Source of the DNA: Panopea generosa
Lineage: Eukaryota > Mollusca > Bivalvia > Adapedonta > Hiatellidae
Assembly (NCBI GenBank): GCA_029582155.1
Contig: CM055908.1
Location: 21,181,406 to 21,245,405 of the forward strand
Direction of reading: 5' to 3'
Length of the DNA: 64,000 nucleotides
Shown one piece after another: positions 29,311 through 43,300 of this stretch. The notes under the pieces are model-generated. The model worked only from the letters and a program-made list of their open reading frames with translations, had not been told where the DNA came from and did not search any database. Made by a program: the position numbers and the translations under genes. Every line of letters starts with the position of its first letter. Position 1 is the first letter of the stretch.

Positions 29311-30594
29311 CTTTCCAGAGATTTATCAGTGTCTTGTGGAAGGATGTTTGTTCTATTCTGAAGCATGTAAATGGATAACATGCACACATGGAACTCCACC
29401 AATGTAACTGTGTGCCACACGTCACCTTTCATGTGTCAAAAATCATGTTAAACCTATTTTGAAACAAAATATATGTGGAAGCCATAAAACAGTTTGATAT
29501 TCAATGAGCTGGGATATTTTAGAACAGAACAATAAAATTGAAATCTAGTTATGGTCATAACAATACCAGAATATGTTAACAGATTATCTGATAAAGATAA
29601 AAATGTCATCATCCTTGAAACCAATGCTGTGTATTTAAATACTGAATCTAGTTTTTCAGTTATTGTCCTTTTGATACAGTTCCCTATATAACTAGATGTA
29701 AATTTCTTAAATCGGTAAATTATGACTGCCCCGAGAATCATGCTTGCACACAAGTTTTGTTACCGTAATATTGATTTTTGTAAAAACTGATTTCGGAATT
29801 TTTGCGCAAATTTAGTTACAGGCAATTTTCTATTGTGGGCTCATGGTTAAAAATATATATCTTGCAGAATACCTCCAAAGAAACATTACAACCAAGTTTC
29901 AGTAAAGTTTGTTCAGTCATTGCAGTGCAATCGTTTCAAGAAATTATAGACAACAACTTTTAGCCTTCACAGAAATCGCTCGGCAAGGTTTTGCCAAACT
30001 GGTACAGGGTGCAATATTGGTTATATTCAACACATCAAAACATACATGTTAAATTTATACCGCACAAATGCATCAATTAAAACTTTTGTTGTAAAAATGA
30101 AAAGTTAATGCTACACAAAAGTAGCGACTTAACTAATATAAAACTGGGTAGCAGAAGAAAATAAAAATAACACTCTTTCCCATTACTGTGTTTATTTATA
30201 TATGTTAATAAAAATAAATACTTCTACTATTCCCCTTTTTCCAATGCATCACAAGCTAAGTGAATAACACATACAACTAAAGCATCTAAAAACAATTCAA
30301 ACATTACAGAAATTGAAGTGTAAATATACATTTAAAAAAATGCTTAAGACGAGACAGAAAAAATACATTTAAAACAAAGCAACTTAATATAAATACCAAT
30401 TAAAACTACTTCTAAGTGTGAAACATAATCTATAAATTCTTGGATTTCAGGTGAAAAAGACACCCTGACCTTGAAGTAAATAACAAACAAATCTGTTAGC
30501 AAAAGATAATGGCAGTATTTATGAAAAAAAATCTTAATTTATTCACAGGGCAATCTCTCACCTGGTAATAAATGTACAGATAACTTGTATTCTT
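29311..30594. other. Intergenic sequence, nothing recognised
   Basis: AT-rich unique sequence. It contains an AATAAA at 29531-29536 on the plus strand. The small minus-strand frame at 29454-29753 has no family resemblance. Confidence 0.4.
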
Positions 30595-30795
30595 GTTAGT
30601 GAAAAGTAATTATAAATATTCATATAATTGCACTTATAAATATTCATATCATTGCAATCATAAATATTCATATTGCAAAAATAAATATTCATATAATTGA
30701 CCTAAATATTCTTATTGCAATTATAAATATTCATATTATTGTACTTACAAATATTCATATTATTGTAATTATAAATATTCATATTATAAGTATCA
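30595..30795. repeat. AT-rich 22-bp array
   Basis: About nine imperfect units of 'attataaatattcatattat' plus 'tg'. Likely a minisatellite in intergenic DNA. Confidence 0.8.
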
Positions 30796-32455
30796 AAATA
30801 AAAAAATGGTTAGTGTCAAGCTCAAGTTTGATGACCCAAAATATTGTTTAATTCTCTATTTGGTACAACAAGGCGTTTCATATCCTTGACTGGTAACGTG
30901 TGATGTTTGAAAATTAAAATCTTAAGATATTCTACTGAGGTACCATTCTATAGTTTGTTTTTTTCAATGTTCATTTAACTTTCTGTGCTCAAAGTTAAAA
31001 AAAGGAACTGCAGACCAGCAGGAGTGACCTGCTTCATAATGTTCTAACTGTTGTGTCCTGGGCACCTAACTGTTGTGTCCTGAGCACATTACATACATTG
31101 TGATAAACAGCTCAGCAACTTTGACACACTAACTTGCAGTCTTTTCCTCATTATATCAGTTCTGTATACCAGTCATTAAGAAAATGTGGTATGAAAATAG
31201 ACATGATGGTCAGCCTACAGGATATGGTGGTCAGCCTGCTTGCCAATAAATTACAGGCATTGGGCTCTGCAGTATATAAATGAACTACATAACACAAATG
31301 ATGAAGTCAAACAAACAAAAACTACTTAATACCATATTGGTAGTTATGGGATGATGAACACTAAAATTAAAATAAAACATTGCACTTGGAATACCAGTAA
31401 TTAATTTAAAACCGTATGTAACATGTACCAGTATCAACTGGTAAAACTACTTTAAAAAATAAAACCATGACATATATGACGAGTTGATACCTGCTAAATG
31501 ACAACAAAACTCACAATGTGACCACTTAAAGTATCACAGTGCTACTGCCATCATGTCTCATATGGACATAGCATTTAGATGCCAAATGGTCCCACTGTGT
31601 TGATATTGTTAGATGTATTTGTAGATGTGGTCCAGTGGTAAAGCACCGAACCCATGATTGAACTAATTGTAAACAATTGTGCAGTAATAATGTACCCAAG
31701 GTACTGTAGTGTTAAATGGTGTACACAAACTTTAAAATATTGTGCATGTTTAAGTCAAAAGTTATTTTGGGCTTTTCAAACACAATTTTGGTTGTAAGGT
31801 TTTACACAATATATAGGGTTAAAACTGCAACATTTTTCACTTTCAGCCACCACAAAGATCGTACAGATGGGATATGTACGATCATTAAATTCTAAAACAG
31901 ATTTTCAAGCCTTTTTTTTTTTTTTTGAAGTTCACATTTTGAAAGTGTATATACAGTCAAATATTTTATTGAATACTAAAACCATAAATACAGGATGTAA
32001 AATATATGACTTCCGACAGATTTGACAGCATCAACAAAGCTTAATTTTAACAGCAATTACACTGCTGAATGTAACAGATATTTTCCGCTGAACATTTTAA
32101 TTATATGCAGTTTTGTTTTAAAAAAATGGTTATTTGGCTGTTGTTAACGTATCAGAGAAGTTTACATGGATAGAGTTTCACTATTTTGTGTTAAATAATT
32201 ACGTAATCTTATATTTTGGTGTTTTTCTTCGTATAAATGATCAAACACCTAAAATTATGCTTTAAAATGCAAAAGTCCAATGACTAAACAGGCCCACAAA
32301 AAAAAGCATTAAAGTTAAAAAGTAATTACTTATGACCTGCTGTTTGTGACAGTGACTATACCTATAAATGCACTGAAATATGAGTTGCAATTTAAATTTT
32401 GTATTGAAATATTCATGACGTTGCTAAGTTAAAATTAATGGATTATATCTTACTT
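30796..32455. other. Intergenic sequence, nothing recognised
   Basis: Unique AT-rich sequence with a poly-T run near 31912-31926. A short direct duplication 'taactgttgtgtcctg' occurs near 31048 and 31067. A weak SINE-head word 'gtggtccagtggtaaagcac' lies at about 31627. Confidence 0.4.
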
Positions 32456-32459
32456 TTAA

Positions 32460-32920
32460 CTGCATGCAAGATGGGAACAACAGAAACAAACTTTCCATGA
32501 GAACTGATCCAAGATGGGAACAACAGAAACAAACTTTCCATGTGTGTGTTGACCCAAGATGGGAACAACAGAAACAAACTTTCGATGTGAATTGACCCAA
32601 GATGGGAACAACAGAAACAAACTTTCCGTGTGTGTTGACCCAAGATGGGAACAACAGAAACAAACTTTCGATGTGAATTGACCCAAGATGGGAACAACAG
32701 AAACAAACTTTCCGTGTGTGTTGACCCAAGATGGGAACAACAGAAACAAACTTTCTGTGTGTGTTGACCCAAGATGGGTACAACAGAAACAAACTTTCCA
32801 TGTGAATTGACCCAAGATGGGAACAACAGAAACAAACTTTCCATGTGAATTGACCCAAGATGGGAACAACAGAAACAAACGTTTCATGTGTGTTGACCCA
32901 AGAATCTGCACACAAGTATT
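32460..32920. repeat. 43-47-bp tandem array
   Basis: Ten units of 'gacccaagatgggaacaaca' plus 'gaaacaaactttccatgtg' with a variable 'tgtgttgac' or 'aattgac' spacer. All three minus-strand frames are open because stops are absent from the unit. These are repeat artefacts, not genes. Confidence 0.9.
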
Positions 32921-33065
32921 GCAAAGGTGATCCCACAACTTGCACACCTGCTTCCAGCTGTATTGCAGACATTTGTTATGTAGCTAACTTTTCCATTCAT
33001 TCACTCTTTGCTTGTACATGGTTCCATTACTGCCACATGTACCAAATATCAACAAGAAGATAATA

Positions 33066-33240
33066 AGGCGATGTGGTGGATAAAGTTTTGGCCACTCGCA
33101 CCAGAGGTTGCGGGTTTGATCCTCAGCTCGACTTAATGCCTCTCGAAAAAAAATATTAAAAAATCAGTCTGGTTCTATCCAGTAAACAGACCTGAGAGAG
33201 ATTCATACATGTTCTTAGCTTCATTCGCAATCACACTAAA
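33066..33240 (+). repeat. tRNA-derived SINE
   Basis: 'ggcgatgtggtggataaagt' (A-box region), 'ttgcgggtttgatcctcagc' (B-box) and 'gacttaatgcctctcgaaaa'. Same family as 12203-12360. Confidence 0.65.
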
Positions 33241-33417
33241 ATAAATTAGTATAAACTAAACTATAAGAAACTGGTGTATATATATGAATATTGACATACA
33301 TGTACTAGATAAAAATTAAATGATTACAAAGAAGAAACTGAGAGCTAAATTAGTATCTAAGGATTGTATTATAAGTGTCTAATTATAGCTGAATTAAAAC
33401 ATTCAGTGTCTGTACAA

Positions 33418-33620
33418 AGTTACAATTATACTGCTAGTGTCTGATTATGGTTTAATATGTACAGTTTGTGTCTTTATAGAGTGCCATTGTAAAGTTAGTG
33501 TCTGAACATAGTTACATTTATACTGCTAGTGTCTGATGATGGTTTAATATGTACAGTTTGTGTCTTTATAGAGTGCCATTGTAAAGTTAGTGTCTGAACA
33601 TAGTTACATTATACTTAGAT
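33418..33620. repeat. 92-bp duplication
   Basis: 'atactgctagtgtctgat' and 'gtacagtttgtgtctttata' followed by 'gagtgccattgtaaagttag' occur twice, 92 bp apart, with a truncated third start at about 33603. Confidence 0.85.
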
Positions 33621-33980
33621 TTAGTTAGTGTCGGTTATAAAGGCAGATTCTGAATACATTTAAATCAATACTAGTCTGGAGTGTATGTGCAAAGTGCAAT
33701 CAACACTGTGTCTGAAGTTTAAAGGTGAACTAAGTGTCTAAAGGTGATTAAATGTATAAAGCTGGCGTAATAATAAGTCAGTAATAAATTGAATGTAAGT
33801 ACATGTGCACGGATATATACAATAAAATGGAAGAGTGGAGAAAAGAATTAGATTTAAATATATACAGACCTAGGTGTGATAGTATAAAATAAAAAAGATG
33901 TTAAAAATGACCTTAAAGGTAAATAATATGCCTAAATTCAGAGTCGACATTCAGATACATCACTCTTCATAATACCAGAA

Positions 33981-34078
33981 TGAATGAATAGGGTTTTACG
34001 GCATACCAACACATTATAGGTTATTCGACGCCAACAGGAAGGAAGATTCCAGGTTCACTCTACATGTACAAAAACAAC
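33981..34078 (-). repeat. Short dispersed element with (CATT)n tail, inverted copy
   Basis: 'gaatgaatgaatagggtttt', 'acggcataccaacacattat' and 'cgccaacaggaaggaagatt' are the reverse complement of the copies at 3052 and 14597. Confidence 0.8.
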
Positions 34079-34929
34079 AAATTAACATACAGATTTAATA
34101 AAAAAAACACCAACAAATGAATATGCAGAATGAACCTAGAACCTTGATACCTGCAGAACTGCAGAGTTTCATTAAATTCTATCGTATTACTCAAATTGTT
34201 GCTTCTTACGACATGCATGAGCCACAGTGGTATTTATTCTTGCCATCACTCATATGGCTCCCTGAAACCACGCAGGGGTTGATAATTTAACCGCAATAGT
34301 GAACAAGACAAAAAATGATAAAATGAACACGACACCCATTCAGAGGAATCCTACCCCTCTGCAGAGATTGGCAGTGATTCTATTCTTAGCCGGAACCACA
34401 CAGGCTCATAATACCAGTATACAAATCCTGTATCTGTAAATATCAATAAGTTTGTGGTCTGTGGAGTCTTCATAACAATTATATAAATAAATATGTGACT
34501 ATTTATTTGAAAAACAAGATTTGTATTTCCACACTTTTTGTTTGAAACACATTAAACTAGTTCTTTCAATATCACTAACATTAAAACACATACTATTAAA
34601 ATACTGGTAACCATATTATTTCATTCCACAAAAATACTCGTGAAACTTTAAAATTTAGCTATAGTTAAACCTATAATTCATTTAAAATAATCAATTTGCC
34701 AACATTTACCTCAAAGATCAATTCCACTATTATAAGTGTGATTGGAATCAGAACTTAATTAAATGGAAGAATGCTGGCAAGGTACCATGGCTATTTCTCG
34801 TTGAAAAACAACTTTATGGGAATTCCAGCCTTGGAGAAAGAAATTGTCCGAAACAACTCAATTCAGCATATAACCATTCATAATAAACCATGATGACTTT
34901 CTATATTATAAGTTATAAATATATGGGAT
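34079..34929. other. Intergenic sequence, nothing recognised
   Basis: Unique sequence without defined elements. Confidence 0.35.
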
Positions 34930-35105
34930 GTTTTTAATAATATTCAATATCATTTTCAACATGTTACATGTGCCAGCTATGTGGCTGGAGCAAGATCTCT
35001 GGGACTGAACCAGAGTAGACCAACCCTCCTTCTGTAAGTAACTGGCACACTTTCTTGCAATGTTTTGGTCTGAGCTTGTAGAATATATTGTGAAACAGGA
35101 GCTGC
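34930..35105 (-). repeat. Decayed SINE of the 'ccattttcaacac' family
   Basis: 'aatatcattttcaacatgtt' and 'ccttctgtaagtaactggca' followed by 'cactttcttgcaatg' match the 57427-57672 copy at several blocks. The head is lost. Confidence 0.5.
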
Positions 35106-36040
35106 TGAATGTAAATGATGCATATTTTGGTATTAGATGATCAAGACAGATATAGAAGGTAAACTCGACAATGTTTATGATTGGTATCAATACAAGACGA
35201 TGGACAAAAGGTTAAATGCCAACCTTCACCCTTCAAAATATATAAAAATGGGAACAAAATTTACTAGTGGAGAAGAAATAAGGACTACTATTGCTTGCCA
35301 GAAATCAGTGTTTCCTCATTACAGCTCTGGCAAATGCCTCCACCCACCTTAAGTAGCCAATTTAAATTGAATTTTCAGGAAGGTGATTGGTTACTATTCT
35401 AAGTAGGTTAAAACTGGTTACTCAAGATTACATTTTAAATGGGAATCCCTAAATAGAAAATACAACTGTTAAGGCAGGTAACTGGATACCATAGATGATC
35501 ACTTATATAAGTTCAGCTGTACACAATCTCCAGGTGGGTTACCCAAGGCTATGCTATAGAATCTAAATAACTAATTAATTTATGTAACGGTGGCAGTACT
35601 GTAGAGATATAAAGACATGGTTTCTACACAAGATGAGGTATTTGCATGATACATATAGAAAGACTGGCCTTAATAGTATGTAGTTGTACGAGCTAATAAA
35701 TACGACCATGTACTGTAACAAACGCTGACCAGTATACGGACAAACAAAATTTTCATTAAAAAATTTAAATGTAAAAGTTATCGTCATAATTATAGGTTAG
35801 TCTATCATAAAATTAAATTGCTTCAACTCCAAAACTCATTTCTACATTTATCATAGAACACATTTCTTAAATATATTGGATTCCTAAAGCCTTGGACCAA
35901 AGTTTACTCGACTAAGTAGAAACTAAAAAGTGCTAATAATTATATAGGTAAATTTGTTTTTATATTAAAATTAAAATACATTTCTGTATATTTTTAAGTA
36001 ATAACTTTCAGTGAAGCTACTATTGGTGAAACTTGATCCA
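35106..36040. other. Intergenic sequence, nothing recognised
   Basis: Small open frames (35137-35352 plus strand, 35575-35787 minus strand) have no recognisable content. Confidence 0.35.
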
Positions 36041-36044
36041 GTAA

Positions 36045-36150
36045 TAAATCCACCGACCAGTCAACAGCTCTTATCCAGAAAACCAACCAATCAACAGCTC
36101 TTATTCAGAAAACCAACCAATCAACAGCTCCTATTCAGAAAACCATTCTC
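36045..36150. repeat. Short 30-bp triplicate
   Basis: Three units of 'aaccaaccaatcaacagctc' plus 'ttattcagaa'. Confidence 0.8.
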
Positions 36151-37325
36151 ATACTATTAATCAAACAAGAGTTAATATAATCTCTGATTGGTCAGTTATG
36201 AATATAACTGACACAGATGGCAGTGACACAAGAAATGCATGTTATATTTAAACAAATAGAAATAGCAATAGAATAATTTATAAACAACAAGCCGACACAA
36301 AAAACTTAAAGCATTTTAATCATTGTGCTCTGTACAACTTGAGACGTGTCTTAAAATGTAATTAAAACTTTGTCTAAAAGTCTTCCCTTGTTTAAAATGT
36401 GAAAGTCGATCTATGAATATTAAAATTTAAATTTAAAAATATTAATTTTATTCAGTAAAACAAATCTTAAATTGCTCTTGCTAAAGAAAAGTAATTTTTA
36501 AGGTATTTAATTTCTTCTAAAATAACAAGCAACAATGAAATAATGGTCAACCAGATTTGACCAGTTATTCTTACCAAAGTTTTCCCATAGTAGAATAACA
36601 AGTTAGTCAAAGAAACTGCCCTTGAATTGATGAAAATTTACCTTGGAAAGAAAAAGCATCACATTTGAATTAGTAATTAGTGTAAACTTGATGCTCCTGC
36701 AAATGGAGCGACGAGTTCCGAGAATGGCCAGAATCCGTACCTCCAGAGTTCTTGCCACAGATTGTAGCAATATTAAATAATAGGTAACGGATCTTATACT
36801 GGCAATTGTTAACAAATCATTTTTCATCAAAACATTTCAAATTCCAAGTTGTTACTTCCAGTATTAATGTGAGTCGTTACTTCCAGTATTGATGTAACAA
36901 TTTTAGGTGCTCGATTAAATGATTAAATGATTAAAAATCATTAAAATAATTTTGTTTTAGGCCCACAGTTCTTGTATTGTACTAAAAAACTTTTTACAGT
37001 AATTAGACCAACTTTCATCACTCTAGGGTGACTTATGTAAATACATTAATAAAATTAAACTTGTCTGAAATCTATATTGCAGTGATCATATATGGCCCAA
37101 AATATAATGTGGGTATATTTGTATATCACCCCTATAATTGAAACTAGGCTATTCCTAACTGAATCTTAAATACTGAACAAGTTGTGGTGTCATTTACACT
37201 GGCTCTGGAAAATACTGCTTTATGGTGTTATTTAACATAAGGTCATCATGTTGCTATGGAGATGGTAGAATTAGCTATCTGAGATGTTAAATGATATTCA
37301 CTAATAACGCAACATTCATATTAAA
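36151..37325. other. Intergenic sequence, nothing recognised
   Basis: AT-rich unique sequence. A 25-bp near-duplicate 'gttacttccagtatt' occurs at about 36850 and 36876. Confidence 0.35.
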
Positions 37326-37855
37326 TTTAAATTATGCTACATTCAAGTCTCCCATATATCATGTAAAATATATCACATTTCATCTCAAATATGTTAATTA
37401 TGATAAATTTATATCTCAAACATGAACATATCTTACATATATTAATTATGATAACAAACATGAATATATCTTACATATATTGATTATGATACATTTATAT
37501 TTCAAACATGAACATATCTTACATGTATTGATTATGATACATTTATATCTCACATGTATGTAAATTATGAAGCAGTCATATACTAAATTATGATACATTC
37601 ATATCTCACATATGTAGTTTATAATACATTCATATCTCATATTATATAGTATGATACATCCATATCTCATATTATATAGTATGATACATTCATATCTCAC
37701 ATATGTAAATTATAATACATTCATATATCATATTATATAGTATGATACATTCATATCTCACATATGTAAATTATATACACTCATATCTAACATGTATAAA
37801 TTATAATACATTCATATTCCACATATGTAAATTATGTAATATTCAAATGTTACAG
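37326..37855. repeat. AT-rich degenerate array ('catatctcacatatgtaaat')
   Basis: Imperfect units of about 30-40 bp with 'tatgatacattcatatctca' and 'catatgtaaatta'. The period is irregular. Confidence 0.75.
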
Positions 37856-38034
37856 TCATTCATCATTACAAGTGTTATAAGGCTGACATTAAAAAATGAT
37901 TACACTCGGGTTATTTAGTTTGATTACCAGTAATATATAATATATATTGCAGTTTTCCCTTAACATGCACCTTTGCTAAGCTTTACTGGAAACATTAAAT
38001 ATGATTCAAAACACTGAAGTTATGTCCATTTGTG

Positions 38035-38715
38035 AATAATACACATGTGTGTACATAAATCACACACAAGTGTGTACATGAATCACACACAAGTGGGTAC
38101 ATGAATCACACACATGCATGTACATGAATCACACACAAGTATATATATGAATCACACATGTGTGTACATGGAACACACACATGCATGCACATTAATCACA
38201 CACAATTATGTACATGAATCACATGCATGCATCTACATGAATCACACTCAAATATGTACATGAATCACCAACATGCATGCACACGAATCACACACAATTA
38301 TGTACATGAATCACACACAATTGTGTACATGAATCACACACAAGTATGTACATGAATCACACACATGCATGTAGATGAATCACATACATGCATGTACATG
38401 AATCACACACATGCATGTACATGAATCACACACACAAGTATGTACATGAATCACTCATGTTTGTACATGAATCACACACATGCATGTAGATGAATCATAC
38501 ATACATGTATATGAATCACACACAGGTATGTAAATGAATCACACATGCATGTACATGAATAACGCAAGTATGTATATGAATTACACATGTATGAACAGGA
38601 ATCAAACACACGTGTGTACAGGAATCATACACAACTGTGTACATAACTTACACACATCTGTGTACATGAATCACACACAACTATATACATGAATTACACA
38701 CATGTGTGAACAGGA
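38035..38715. repeat. 22-23-bp array with palindromic cores
   Basis: About thirty units of 'gtacatgaatcacacacaag' or the '...cacacatgcat' form. Many units contain self-complementary acatgcatgt or acacatgtgt words. Confidence 0.85.
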
Positions 38716-39354
38716 ATCATATACATTTATTACTTGTAAGTTAGATGACTTTAGTTACTTCTATATGTATATGCACCTATATAACCAATCACTTATAACT
38801 GTTGTTTACCTGTCACATATTGACACCCAGTTTTACAGATACATGATATGCAAGTTGGAGTGTGATACATCTATCTGCTGGTTTCCTTAACTGGTCAACT
38901 CAAATATTACAAGCAGCAAACAAACACTTCTTGAGAACATTATTACTCTCTTGACTGAAAACTTCATCTACAAACATTCTTTTTATACCTATATCATTCA
39001 ACAAACATAAACAAGATTGTTAAAATCAATAAAACAATTCATAAAATAATTAACAAGACAGTTTGAACAAAAATTCATTAACCAATAAAAAACATTTTTC
39101 TCTCAATTACAACAGAGAAATTATAAGCAATTAAAAAAATCAATTTTTTTTTCTTATTTATTACAGTAATAAAAAGTTCTATTTATGAGGCTAAGCAAAT
39201 AACAGAAAATTAACAAAATCATAAAAACATAATTCTCTAATCTAGGATACATAAAATTAATATTAAACTTTCCAAAACATTACTTAATTTCCTCTAAAAG
39301 CTGTTTTGTAAACAAACAATTCTAAAATTGTGTTCATCTACCTCACTGTCTATA

Positions 39355-39445
39355 TACAGTCAACTCTCATTATCTCAAAGTGGCTTAAGTCAAATTCTCT
39401 TTTTATGTCGAATTGAAGTTCATTATTCCATATCTTAATTATTGC
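39355..39445. repeat. Fragment resembling a 'cagtcaactctcattatctc' MITE
   Basis: 'cagtcaactctcattatctc' followed by 'ttatgtcgaattgaagttca' resembles one end of pogo/Tigger-type nonautonomous elements. No matching second end was found, so it is a fragment at best. Confidence 0.35.
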
Positions 39446-39772
39446 CACGGTCCCGATATAACAGTACTTACTGGCATCAATTGTTAAATCGAAGGGTAAT
39501 GAAAATCATTTTTCCGTTATCACAAACTTGAATTATTTCAAAATCTACTGTGTTCAAGATAATAAGAGCAGACTGTAGATTTTCTTCTGCTGTGTATAAT
39601 GTGATTTCATACAACATGATTAGGAGTGTTATAAATCAGTCTTCATTGTTTGCAAAGTGCATCTCCGCTGTAAACACTGTAAACATCAAGTTATCAGTTC
39701 AAAACTACATATCCTCTTACAGTATGTCAGAATCTACAATTTGTATGTGGACATATTTCCTTGGCAACTATT

Positions 39773-39778
39773 TTTATT
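39773..39778 (-). terminator. Possible NT5C2 polyadenylation hexamer
   Basis: The minus strand reads AATAAA here, 291 bp past the NT5C2 stop. It is the nearest canonical hexamer that I found downstream of the stop. Confidence 0.35.
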
Positions 39779-40068
39779 TTGACACTTTGCTGTCAACCCA
39801 GCACCCAAGTACACCACCACTTACCAGCAGATCTGGGACCCTTCATGTGCACCAGCTATCAGTAGATCTAATGTAAGACACCTTCACCAATCTTAGCACA
39901 AATATCACCTAATCAACAAACATGTCCTCTATAATTCTGCACTGATCATTTTGTTCGGAATGCTTTCTACAAACATTGCAGCTACATTTGATCTTTGTTA
40001 GCGTTCAAATCTGAACACCATTTTAAGGCTTCTTCAAATCTATTTTCAATCTAACAAAGATCACTTAT

Positions 40069-40353
40069 TTAAGATTCCTGATCCTCCTGTGGGGGAGTTA
40101 ACTCTTTAGATTCTTTGTCACTATCCTTTGAACTGTCGCTGTCGTCATCCTGAACCTGCGTGAACTGTCGAGGAGTGTCGGCAAAACGTCGGTGGTTTTC
40201 AGACTTGACAGACTCCCCTCGCTCCAGAGGATTCCTTTTAGGAGTTTGCACCGGTGATAACAACTCATTTGTACTGGAGCGCGAGCGGGAAACAATTAGA
40301 TCGTTGCTGTGTGGAAGGACATCTTCGTGTCCTACAGTGGACTCATGAGGCAT
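40069..40353 (-). CDS. NT5C2: NT5C2 last exon
   Basis: Acceptor 'ttataaaattacag' (minus strand), phase 0. It begins '[20 protein letters not shown]' and continues to the acidic end '[11 protein letters not shown]'. The first residues match the conserved MPHESTV of NT5C2; the rest is a divergent tail. Stop TAA is at 40069-40071 on the plus-strand numbering. The initial M is internal, not a start. Confidence 0.93.
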   Translation of the reverse strand: MPHESTVGHEDVLPHSNDLIVSRSRSSTNELLSPVQTPKRNPLERGESVKSENHRRFADTPRQFTQVQDDDSDSSKDSDKESKELTPPQEDQES

Positions 40354-43300
40354 CTGTAATTTTATAAAGTGATTTAAAGCAATTAGTCAATTATGGACAG
40401 ATTAGACAAGCTTAATAGGTATGTCCTTTAAAACTTAAAATTGGTGTAGAAACACATTTTGCTTAGGAAAAGTAATTTTCATTACTAGGTGATGACGAAC
40501 TTATCAAAGATCCATACTTAAAAGTGGTCCAGTAGCTGAATATGTAATAAAGTACACTGTGGTCCCGTTTTAACGTGGTCCGATATGACGCGAATTCCGT
40601 TATAATGCGTTTTTTGCTTGGCTCCAATTTATTTGAGGGGGGGGAGGGGGAAGAATGTCATGCTATAAAACTTGAAAATCTGCGCGAATGATCAAATGAC
40701 AACCAAACAATACATCGTCGCCATGTTTTGATTTGATCATCGCTCATCTTTTACTCTCTAATTAGCCTTGATTAGAACCTTTACCTCATGGTGGGTTTAA
40801 GGATAGTTTAAGTGATTGATTCATGCCAGCATTGAGTGTTAACAGTTTCTTATAATCAGAGTGATTCAATAAATGCTGATGCGCCAAACACAGAAGCCAT
40901 TTATTAATTATATACATATCTAAGTGTATCTCTTGTAACCAAATATCACATTACAATGCAAACAATACCATTCACTTAGAGTTTGACAGCACTATAGGTG
41001 TGAATAACCAACATCGATTTTTTTCAAGATAATTATCTCTATAATGCGATCTGCGTATAGTGTGGTTTCATTTTGTGGACCCGAGATCTGTGTTATAACA
41101 GGACCCGAGTGTATAACTCTACACTGATATTAAATGTCAGACACTGAATATGTAATAAAGTATAACTCTACACCACTGAATATGTAATAAAGTATAAAAT
41201 TAAATGTCAGACACTGAATATGTAATAAAGTATAACTCCATCACTGAATATGTAATAAAATATAACTCTACACCAATATTAAATGTCAGACACTGAATAT
41301 GTAATAAAGTATAACTCTACACCGATATTAAATGTCAGACACTGAATATGTAATAAAGTATAACTCTACACCGATATTAAATGTCAGACACTGAATATGT
41401 GCAGCATAGTGCAATAACTACACTCACCAGCATGGCAGGTGCTCGGAACACATAAGAGAACGGATAGTGGAGAAGATTGAGGAACGATGCTGCGTACAGA
41501 TCAGCATATCTCATCACCTGAGACGCAAAAAATGTCTGTCGAGAACCTGGAATTACAAAAAAAAATGTCACGTTAGTTTCACCTAGATTATTATACAGGA
41601 TATAAACCAAACCGTGAAGTCAAATTAGCTGCCCTGCAGGTTCACCATTACAAATCAACTGATGCTGACAAAATTATGGCAAAACATGGAGACACACAGG
41701 CAGCCAATTAAAAATTTACATGTGTAACTGAAAACCGGTATGACAATAATTAACAACAAGTGTATTTCTTCTACCAACTACTTATAAACATGTGTTAATA
41801 ACAGAGTCAAAATAAAGTATTTTTCAAATTTAAGACTGAATGCCCATTTGTTTCGAAGATTTAAGGACAACTTAAATTTAAACTATGTGTTCTTACTGTC
41901 CTGAATACATGTGTTGAAATAATTACTACAACTGGTAATATTCTATGTTGTTATGTAAAGAATGCCATAGTAACACTTGCACATGCAGCTATAGTTTCCA
42001 AAATTTCTACTTAACTACTCTATAATACCAAATTGGTATTGAAAATAAGTAGAGAACTGGTCAGATCCTTTCCAGAAATTAGCTGCCAGTAAAGAAATAA
42101 TATGTTTACCAAGAGACCCAGGATGACTCCGCCACTCAACTGAGGTAACTTAGTAAGTAATCACTTTCAGAAACATTTCATTTTAGTGTATTACTAGTAA
42201 TGGTGGTCATTTTAGATCATCGCAGACAACAAGTTCATCATGTTGGAGATAATGTGTCAGTTGAAAATCATGGTGAATATCAGATGAAAACTGCAGGTGC
42301 CAAAGTGCACATAACTTCAAATTATGTTATTTTTGACAATTCTAGGGTGATAACAGCAATATTAATTAACAAAATATTTTTCAGAATAATAGGGTTATTC
42401 GTTTACTGTGCATGTTTGGTGAAGGTCGAATGAAAACTGTGTGTGCTAGAGTGCACACATGGTGGTAAAATGACACATTTTTTTCAATTCAAAGGTCATA
42501 ACCTCACCAATATATATATGAAATACAAGCAATTTTTGACAATTCAAGATATTTAACTTCGACATTAGTTATCTGATTTGGCCATATCAAAAACTTGATC
42601 AAGATATTATGGTTATACAATAACTGTGCAAGTTTGATGAAGATCAAATGAAAACTACCACAGTAAAGTGCACAAAACATCAAATAATACAGTATTTGAT
42701 GATTCAAGGGCCGACCTTAGTTTGGAAAGAATCAAATGTAAAATGCGGATGAAAGAGTGCACACAATGTCAAACAGTGCAAATTTTGATGATCCAGCAGC
42801 AAAATGTAGGTGCTAATATGCACGCAATAGAAAGTTTATGGATGGATGACGGACAACGAGCAGGGGATCAGAATTCCTCACCTTGAGATTTACTCAGGTG
42901 AGCTAAAAATATCAAAGAGCACAACAAAAACTATAATTTTTCTCCTTTACTATTTTAATAACAAAAGCTGTTTTGGAAACATTTTATATATTTCCCTATC
43001 TAACCCAATACAAACTTGTTGGTCTCTTTAAATGGTATAAGGGAATATGAATTTTTAAATTTACATGTTTAATGTTCAATTTTAGTAATGGCAGCCATAC
43101 TGAATAAAGAGCAGCAATAAAAAAATTGCACCGACTATTGACATTCCACCATACTGTACCAGAGAACTACCATTTTGTACCAGAGAACCACCATATCGTA
43201 CCAGAGAACCACCATATTGTACCAGAGAACCACCATATTGTACCAAAGAACCACCATTTTGTACCCGAGAACCACCATATTGTACAAGAGACCCACCATA

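Noticed and set aside
32424..32972. Three overlapping 133-182-codon minus-strand frames
   Set aside because: All three frames read through the same 43-47-bp array, which simply lacks stop codons.
39827..39869. Possible extra minus-strand exon downstream of the NT5C2 stop (acceptor 'cttacattag', donor 'gtaagt')
   Set aside because: Only 43 nt with no protein similarity and it lies past the stop; kept out for lack of support, though a spliced 3' UTR is possible.
39550..39876. 108-codon plus-strand open frame
   Set aside because: No recognisable motif, low-complexity composition, and located in the likely NT5C2 3' UTR on the opposite strand.
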